55,051 nt of DNA from JAJZKE01 sp963762395 (GTDB lineage Bacteria > Patescibacteriota > Saccharimonadia > Saccharimonadales > UBA4665). The stretch covers positions 1-55,051 of the forward strand of contig CAVXKL010000003.1 in assembly GCA_963762395.1 (NCBI GenBank), given 5' to 3'. A program made the position numbers and the translations under genes. Positions 50,133 through 55,051 of this stretch are shown here, one piece after another. How positions within the stretch are numbered: the stretch's first letter is position 1; every line of letters starts with the position of its first letter. Below the pieces are notes generated by a model. The model did no database searches. It had not been told where the DNA came from and saw only the letters and a list, made by a program, of their open reading frames with translations.

Positions 50133-52112
50133 ATGGCTATTTTTAAAAAACAAGGCACCACACCAAATGTTGATCCGATAGCCATTGCTCAGCAGCACCA
50201 GCAAAGAGAAGAGCAGGAAGTTGAGGCAGCCTTTCAAAAAGGTATTACTGCCTTAAGGGATTTTATTGCGCCTAGTTCGTTTGAATATAAGTCAACATAC
50301 TTCTTGCTGGGCACGAGGTACGCCCGCACTTACTACGTATATGGTTACCCCCGGAATCTATATACTGGTTGGCTGTCCGGGATGGTCAATCTGGATGAAG
50401 TTATGGATCTCAGTTTATATATCTACCCAGTAGAAAGCAGGGTAGTTCTTGAGAATTTAAGAAAGAAAGTGACAAGACTTGAAGCCGGTATTCAAATAGA
50501 TGCCGATAAGGGTAGGGTTAGAGACCCAGCAAAGCAAGCAGCCATATTAGACGCTGAGGAGATGCGGGATAAATTACAGGTTGGCGAAGAAAGGTTCTTC
50601 CGTTTTGGATTTTACTTCACTATTTACGCCAGCGACATGGAAGAACTGGAATTTGTTAGCCAAAAAGTTGAGTCAATGCTTGGTCAACAGCTTGTTTATT
50701 CAAAACCAGCTACTTCTCAGCAAGAACAAGCTTTTAATAGCACCGTCCCCCAAATGTCTGATCTGTTGCAAATCAGAAGAAACATGAGCACCGGCGCACT
50801 AAGCACTAGTTTCCCGTTTACCAGTGCCGATTTAAGCCAAGATAATGGTATTTTATACGGCATCAATATGCATAACTCCGGCTTGGTAATATTTGATAGA
50901 TTCTCTCTGGAAAATGGTAACTCAGTTGTGTTCGCAAAATCCGGAGCTGGTAAATCCTTCCTGGTAAAGCTGGAGGCCTTAAGAAGCATGATGTTCGGTA
51001 CTGAAATATTTATTATCGACCCTGAAAATGAATACCAAAAAATGTCTGATGCTGTTGGCGGGGCATACGTCCGGCTAAGCCTTAACTCGCCAACCAGAAT
51101 CAATCCTTTCGATCTGCCTATAGTAGTTGATACCGAAGAGGCTGATAACGCTCTTCGCAGTAACTTAATTACGCTTCACGGACTGCTTAGACTGATGATG
51201 GGTGGCGCCCAGACTCAGATGTTGGGTGGCACGGCGGTTGCCGTACCAGTACTGGCTCCTAGTGAAGAAGCGGATCTAGATGCTGCCCTTATTGAAACAT
51301 ATGCCCGTGCCGGCATTACTAATGACCCGCTAACTCACCGCTCGCAGCCGCCAACTATAAATGACCTTTATGACACGCTACTGCATATGGGCGGTAATGG
51401 CCCGCAGCTAGCCCAAAGATTAAGAAAATATACAACTGGTACTTTCTCCGGTATTTTCTCCCAGCAGTCGAACATAGATATTGATAATCCTTTGGCGGTA
51501 TTTAATATACGGGATCTTGAAGACGAATTAAGGCCTGTTGCTATGTATATTGTCTTAAATTACATCTGGAATAAGACAAAGATAGACCAAAAACGACGAA
51601 TCCTAATTATTGATGAAGCCTGGCAATTAATGAAGTATGAAGACTCAGCCAGCTTCTTATTCAGTCTGGCTAAAAGGGCTAGAAAGTATAACCTAGGGGT
51701 TACGACTGTAACCCAAGATGTTGAAGACTTTATGGGTTCCAGAATGGGTAGGGCAGTTGTGGCTAACTCTTCATTACAATTCCTACTTAAACAATCTACT
51801 TCAGCAGTAGATGTTCTAGCCGATGTCTTTAAATTAACTAGTGAAGAGAAAAAGAGATTAAGCCAGTTCCCGGTTGGCCAAGGGCTATTCTTTGCTGGCC
51901 AAAATCACGTTCACATCCAAGTTGTCGCCAGCCCAACAGAAACAAGCCTCATAACTACTACTCCAAGTCTCGGTATTGACCAGAACACACCGCCAACGCC
52001 AATTTATGACAGAGAGCAACCAGCCGAAACGCCGACTATGCCGGCAATGCCGATAGAAGAAACTGTAGACATCAATACGTCCGGCACAGAGCCGGCTGAA
52101 TCTATAACTTAA
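50133..52112 (+). CDS. VirB4-like type IV secretion ATPase
   Basis: 659 residues. Walker A VVFAKSGAGKSFLVKLEALRS (about residue 267-287), then EIFIIDPENEYQKMSDAVGG, Walker B RRILIIDEAWQLMKYED (about 488) and the Gln-rich motif GVTTVTQDVEDFMGS. The N-terminal 200 residues resemble the CagE/TrbE/VirB domain. Powers pilus assembly or substrate transport at the inner membrane. A Pro/Thr-rich tail follows. The 3' end overlaps recF by 11 bases. Confidence 0.95.
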   Translation: MAIFKKQGTTPNVDPIAIAQQHQQREEQEVEAAFQKGITALRDFIAPSSFEYKSTYFLLGTRYARTYYVYGYPRNLYTGWLSGMVNLDEVMDLSLYIYPVESRVVLENLRKKVTRLEAGIQIDADKGRVRDPAKQAAILDAEEMRDKLQVGEERFFRFGFYFTIYASDMEELEFVSQKVESMLGQQLVYSKPATSQQEQAFNSTVPQMSDLLQIRRNMSTGALSTSFPFTSADLSQDNGILYGINMHNSGLVIFDRFSLENGNSVVFAKSGAGKSFLVKLEALRSMMFGTEIFIIDPENEYQKMSDAVGGAYVRLSLNSPTRINPFDLPIVVDTEEADNALRSNLITLHGLLRLMMGGAQTQMLGGTAVAVPVLAPSEEADLDAALIETYARAGITNDPLTHRSQPPTINDLYDTLLHMGGNGPQLAQRLRKYTTGTFSGIFSQQSNIDIDNPLAVFNIRDLEDELRPVAMYIVLNYIWNKTKIDQKRRILIIDEAWQLMKYEDSASFLFSLAKRARKYNLGVTTVTQDVEDFMGSRMGRAVVANSSLQFLLKQSTSAVDVLADVFKLTSEEKKRLSQFPVGQGLFFAGQNHVHIQVVASPTETSLITTTPSLGIDQNTPPTPIYDREQPAETPTMPAMPIEETVDINTSGTEPAESIT

Positions 52113-53151
52113 TGACTTTGCTTTTGATATCCAGATTCTTAAGGACCACGCCAGCGTCGGTCGTGGTAATAAAGGATTGATTATCTTTTAGATAGCTAGT
52201 TAATGACTTTCGTCTAATACTATCCAGTTCACTGTATACATCATCCAGTAGTATTACTGGTTTAGTATCACCAATGCTCTCCAGTTTTTTAAGTTCGGTT
52301 ATTTTTAAGGCTATGACGGCAGTTCGAAGTTCACCTCTTGAGGCATAACTCGCTGATGGATGATTATTATATAAAACAGTGAAATCTTCGCGGTGTGGCC
52401 CGTGCATTGTGAAACCAGCCCTTAAATCATCTTCTAAATCATTCTCCAGTTGCTTTAAATAAGAGGTTTCGTATGAATCTGGGTGGAACTGTGTTTTATA
52501 GACGGCCAAGACCTTAACTTTGTCTTTAGACAAACTCATATATATAGCAGGCAAAGTTTTATTTATCTCATCTATAAGCTTGCTTCTTGACTGGACAATC
52601 TGCCCGGCTAACTGGCTCAAACGAATATTCCAGGGGAATAATTGGGAATTGGTCACCTCAACTGACCGTTTTAGTAAGGAGTTTCTTTGAGCCAGTGCTC
52701 GGGCATACTTCCTAATAAGAGAGGAGTATTCACTATTAAGCTGAGCTAGAAAAGAGTTAAGGTAACTACGCCTCTTTTCAGGAGAGCCACTAAGAAGCTG
52801 CATATGGTTAGGCTCAAATATAACTACAGGCAGTTTTAAACTAGCGGGCAGTCTTACATATTGCTTGCCGTTAATCTCATATAATTTGTTTGGCCTTTGA
52901 TCATCCCCAACCTTAATTATCCGTTTGCTGCCGTCGTCATGGCACTCGACCCTTAACCAATTCTTTTTAAAACATATTAATTCTAAATCTTTAGCGCGGT
53001 AAGAAGAACCGGTCCGGGAGAAAAGTATGGCTTCTAGGATATTGGTTTTCCCAGCAGCATTAGGACCAACGATGATATTAGCTAACGGATTAAAGTTAAA
53101 CGAGGTGTTTATGTAGGAGCGGAAGTTTTGTAACCTTAGGCTGGTGATCAT
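52102..53151 (-). CDS. recF: DNA replication/repair protein RecF
   Basis: 349 residues, SMC-like ATPase. Walker A GPNAAGKTNILEA, the RecF block KLPVVIFEPNHMQLLSGSPEKRRSYLN, signature region SRGELRTAVIALKI and Walker B PVILLDDVYSELDSIRR. It loads RecA at gaps. It follows dnaN on the minus strand (18-base gap). Confidence 0.96.
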   Translation of the reverse strand: MITSLRLQNFRSYINTSFNFNPLANIIVGPNAAGKTNILEAILFSRTGSSYRAKDLELICFKKNWLRVECHDDGSKRIIKVGDDQRPNKLYEINGKQYVRLPASLKLPVVIFEPNHMQLLSGSPEKRRSYLNSFLAQLNSEYSSLIRKYARALAQRNSLLKRSVEVTNSQLFPWNIRLSQLAGQIVQSRSKLIDEINKTLPAIYMSLSKDKVKVLAVYKTQFHPDSYETSYLKQLENDLEDDLRAGFTMHGPHREDFTVLYNNHPSASYASRGELRTAVIALKITELKKLESIGDTKPVILLDDVYSELDSIRRKSLTSYLKDNQSFITTTDAGVVLKNLDIKSKVIKL

Positions 53152-53169
53152 TTTTGTTTTTGAAATACT

Positions 53170-54261
53170 TTATGACTTCAAGGGCATTATCACATGAACA
53201 TAATCATTGGCCTTAGGATCTTTCAGGAGAACAGGCTCTACTTTGCCATTAAAGGAAAAGACAATATTTTCACCATTAAAGGCGTTTATGCCGTCGATTA
53301 AGAATCTAGAATTTAGGGTTATGCTACCAGTGCCAATTACTTTTGCGGCTGCTGTAGCATCATTTTCACCCAATTGAGAAGCCAAAGATTTAATCTCAAC
53401 ATTTTGCTTTTCCTCGCTAAGCTCAATTGTGATGCTCCCAGCTGTTTCTCTAGCAAAAAGACTTGACACCTTAACAATGTTTAAAAGTTCCGATCTTTTT
53501 AGAGTTGCTGAATTTTCGGCTTTTGTTGGGATTAATGGTTTGTAGTTGGGGTAGGAGCTGTCTATCAGCCTGGTAACCAGCTCAACATCACCAAAACTAA
53601 ATAGTGCTTGTTGTTCGTCTTTAACTATTTTTATTGTCTCAACATTATCGTCAAGTGTTCTTAGAAGATCATTCATAGCTGAGGCCGGTACTAAAAGCTC
53701 AATGTTTGGGACTTTAGCAGTAATTGTTTTTTCAGCTAGTCTTGAGCTGTCGGTGGCAGCAATGTAAAAATTACCATCACCAGAATGGAAGAAAACACCA
53801 CTCAAAACTGGTCTACTATCGGTGGACGAGGCGGCAAATACCACCTGCTGTAAACCTCTTTTCAGTTCCACTGCATCAACTTTTATTGTCTCCCCGGCTT
53901 CAATGGCTGGCATTACAGGAAAATCTTCAGCAGAAATACCATTAATTGTGGAGTTATATTGATCGGTGGTTAGTTTAAGTTTTTTATCTTCTAGTTCAAG
54001 ATGGATTACACCAGGTGGCAAACTAGCTACAAAACTAGCTAGCAGGGCTGCTGGGACAGTGATAACACCTTCCGACTCGATTTTTGCACCAATATAGTGG
54101 GTAATGCCAATACTTAAATTGGTTGCAGCTACACTCAACCTGTTTTTAGCGGCTTTTATTAAAACATTTGCTAATACTGGTAAGGTTCCGTGGCTATCAG
54201 CTACTCGTGCTACTGAACTCAGTGCTCGGTTAAAGTTTTCTTGTGTGACTTGTAGTTTCAT
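53170..54261 (-). CDS. dnaN: DNA polymerase III beta subunit (sliding clamp)
   Basis: 363 residues, three clamp domains of about 120 residues. MKLQVTQENFNRALSSVARV is the usual N-terminal start, FKSLASQLGENDATAA-like and GINAFNGENIVFSFNGKVEPVLLKDP and VHVIMPLKS the C-terminal blocks. Part of the origin-proximal dnaA-dnaN-recF run. Confidence 0.96.
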   Translation of the reverse strand: MKLQVTQENFNRALSSVARVADSHGTLPVLANVLIKAAKNRLSVAATNLSIGITHYIGAKIESEGVITVPAALLASFVASLPPGVIHLELEDKKLKLTTDQYNSTINGISAEDFPVMPAIEAGETIKVDAVELKRGLQQVVFAASSTDSRPVLSGVFFHSGDGNFYIAATDSSRLAEKTITAKVPNIELLVPASAMNDLLRTLDDNVETIKIVKDEQQALFSFGDVELVTRLIDSSYPNYKPLIPTKAENSATLKRSELLNIVKVSSLFARETAGSITIELSEEKQNVEIKSLASQLGENDATAAAKVIGTGSITLNSRFLIDGINAFNGENIVFSFNGKVEPVLLKDPKANDYVHVIMPLKS

Positions 54262-54507
54262 AATAACTATTTAGGTTAGTTTTATTTTTATTACTATAGT
54301 GGTTGTGGATTCTGTGAATAAAACTAACACTTCCTCCTTAAATCCCACTCATTTAGTTGATTAAAAACTGTTATTTGGCTGTTTATAAAACTAGCATAAA
54401 TAGACAAATTGTCCCCCATAGAAAAGGTTGTAAAATTGTCTCTGTTTAATAAACCTATAGTTACGAACACACCAAACACTTTATTACCACAGGTTTTAAA
54501 CATACCC
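54262..54507. other. dnaA-dnaN intergenic region, possible origin
   Basis: 246 AT-rich bases without a gene. One perfect DnaA box (TTATTCACA on the minus strand, 54313-54321) and one adjacent weak copy (TGTGGATTC, 54304-54312) are visible. Origins often lie beside dnaA, but a single good box is little evidence; the region on the far side of dnaA is outside the window. Confidence 0.5.
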
Positions 54508-55051
54508 TTAGGCATAAAGGCGCTCCTTTATGTCGGCAATGGTTTGCCTAAGACTGGGGTCAAGACGCGACTGCTTCTCTATTTTTTCAACTGAATGTAT
54601 AGCTGTTGTATGGTCTTTCTTGCCAAGTTCTCGGGCTATTTTAGGGAAGCTTAGGTGTAGTTCACTGCGGAGCATATACATGGCTATTTGTCTCGGCACA
54701 ACAATGTCTTTGTCTCTTTTTGGGCCGATAATATCTTCTATCGGAACTTGGAAATGTCTAGAGGTTCTTTCAATGATTTGTTTGGCGCTTAGGTGTTTGG
54801 GTCTTGTTTTGGTTGCGCCAAGCAAACTAGTAGCTACAGCTAGCGATGGTTCAAGTGACCTCATTTCACAAAAGGCTAAAAGCTGATTTAAAGCACCCTC
54901 AAGCTCTCTGATGTTTGTCGAGATGTTATTAGCTAAGTACTCAACAACTTCAGGCGACAAGGTTACATCATGTCCCTGGGCTTTAGATTGAATGATGGCG
55001 CACCTCGTCTCAAAATCGGGGGTCTGCATATCTATACTCATCCCCCATGTG
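54508..55051 (-). CDS. dnaA: Chromosomal replication initiator DnaA, C-terminal part
   Basis: The frame runs off the right edge (the codons before the ATG at 55041 read Thr-Trp-Gly and continue), so the first two thirds of the gene are outside the window. Visible here: the end of the AAA+ lid (PDFETRCAIIQSKA, IRELEGALNQLLAF) and the DNA-binding domain IV (VPRQIAMYMLRSELHLSFPKIARELGKKDHTTAIHSVEKI), which carries the DHTTAIHS signature that reads DnaA boxes. Confidence 0.96.
   Translation of the reverse strand, partial: TWGMSIDMQTPDFETRCAIIQSKAQGHDVTLSPEVVEYLANNISTNIRELEGALNQLLAFCEMRSLEPSLAVATSLLGATKTRPKHLSAKQIIERTSRHFQVPIEDIIGPKRDKDIVVPRQIAMYMLRSELHLSFPKIARELGKKDHTTAIHSVEKIEKQSRLDPSLRQTIADIKERLYA

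Noticed and set aside
1..55051. CRISPR array
   Set aside because: No series of regularly spaced identical repeats and no cas-like gene was seen.
1..55051. TGA recoded as an amino acid (as in SR1/Gracilibacteria)
   Set aside because: TGA ends genes at expected positions (orn, the DUF5659 gene, the 46-residue gene at 36341), and no family is interrupted by in-frame TGA.

Overview
The window reads as a chromosomal piece of a small-genome, AT-rich bacterium of the Patescibacteria (CPR), most likely a Saccharibacterium (TM7). The basis is gene content and recognisable family variants, not a database search: a dnaG-rpoD-polA block, a degenerate DHH protein beside truB, a bifunctional phosphoglucose/phosphomannose isomerase, an LCP protein, tandem small TrbC/VirB2-like pilins next to PrgI and VirB4, and dnaA-dnaN-recF at the right edge. 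TGA is used as a normal stop codon, so there is no SR1-type recoding to glycine. Many start codons sit only 6-8 bases after a TATAAT-like box with no Shine-Dalgarno sequence, which suggests leaderless mRNAs. Other genes (groES, groEL, rpsT, the recombinase at 34557) have clear Shine-Dalgarno sequences.

Layout. 1-780: a large imperfect inverted repeat with a decayed left arm, probably a fold-back assembly artefact at a contig end. 800-31465: core chromosome. It holds tRNA and protein maturation (truB, argS, valS, tsaD), DNA replication and repair (holA, mutM, polA, dnaG), the main sigma factor rpoD, RNA turnover (orn), redox repair (msrB, an FMN reductase), chaperonin (groES-groEL behind a tandem double CIRCE operator), cell-wall genes (a Mur ligase, an LCP protein), an XRE-HAD fusion and a PIG-L deacetylase. 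31500-42870: accessory DNA. It holds two diverged, inverted IS3-family insertion sequences with truncated genes on their flanks, two serine recombinases, small element genes, tRNA-Arg(GCG), and a cargo block (AlbA_2/Schlafen-like protein, DUF3892 protein, XRE regulator, ImmA/IrrE peptidase) that ends at the 3' end of tRNA-Ser(UGA). 43050-52112: Hsp20, membrane proteins and a type IV secretion or pilus locus: six small pilin-like genes in one direction and PrgI, a TraC-like protein and VirB4 in the other. 52102-55051: recF, dnaN, a short intergenic region with one perfect DnaA box, and the 3' part of dnaA, which runs off the window.

How the parts fit. Each of the two tRNA genes has its 3' end facing foreign DNA, which suggests two separate integrations. 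The recombinase of the first island reads straight into the tRNA-Arg gene. The secretion locus lies beside the origin and looks resident. It could be the conjugation-derived pilus or transport machine that host-dependent Saccharibacteria are thought to use at the host surface. The best candidates for something undescribed are the six-pilin array with conserved extracytoplasmic cysteine pairs, the AlbA_2-DUF3892-XRE-ImmA cargo, and core enzymes that have lost textbook residues (DnaG zinc ligands, DHH motifs).
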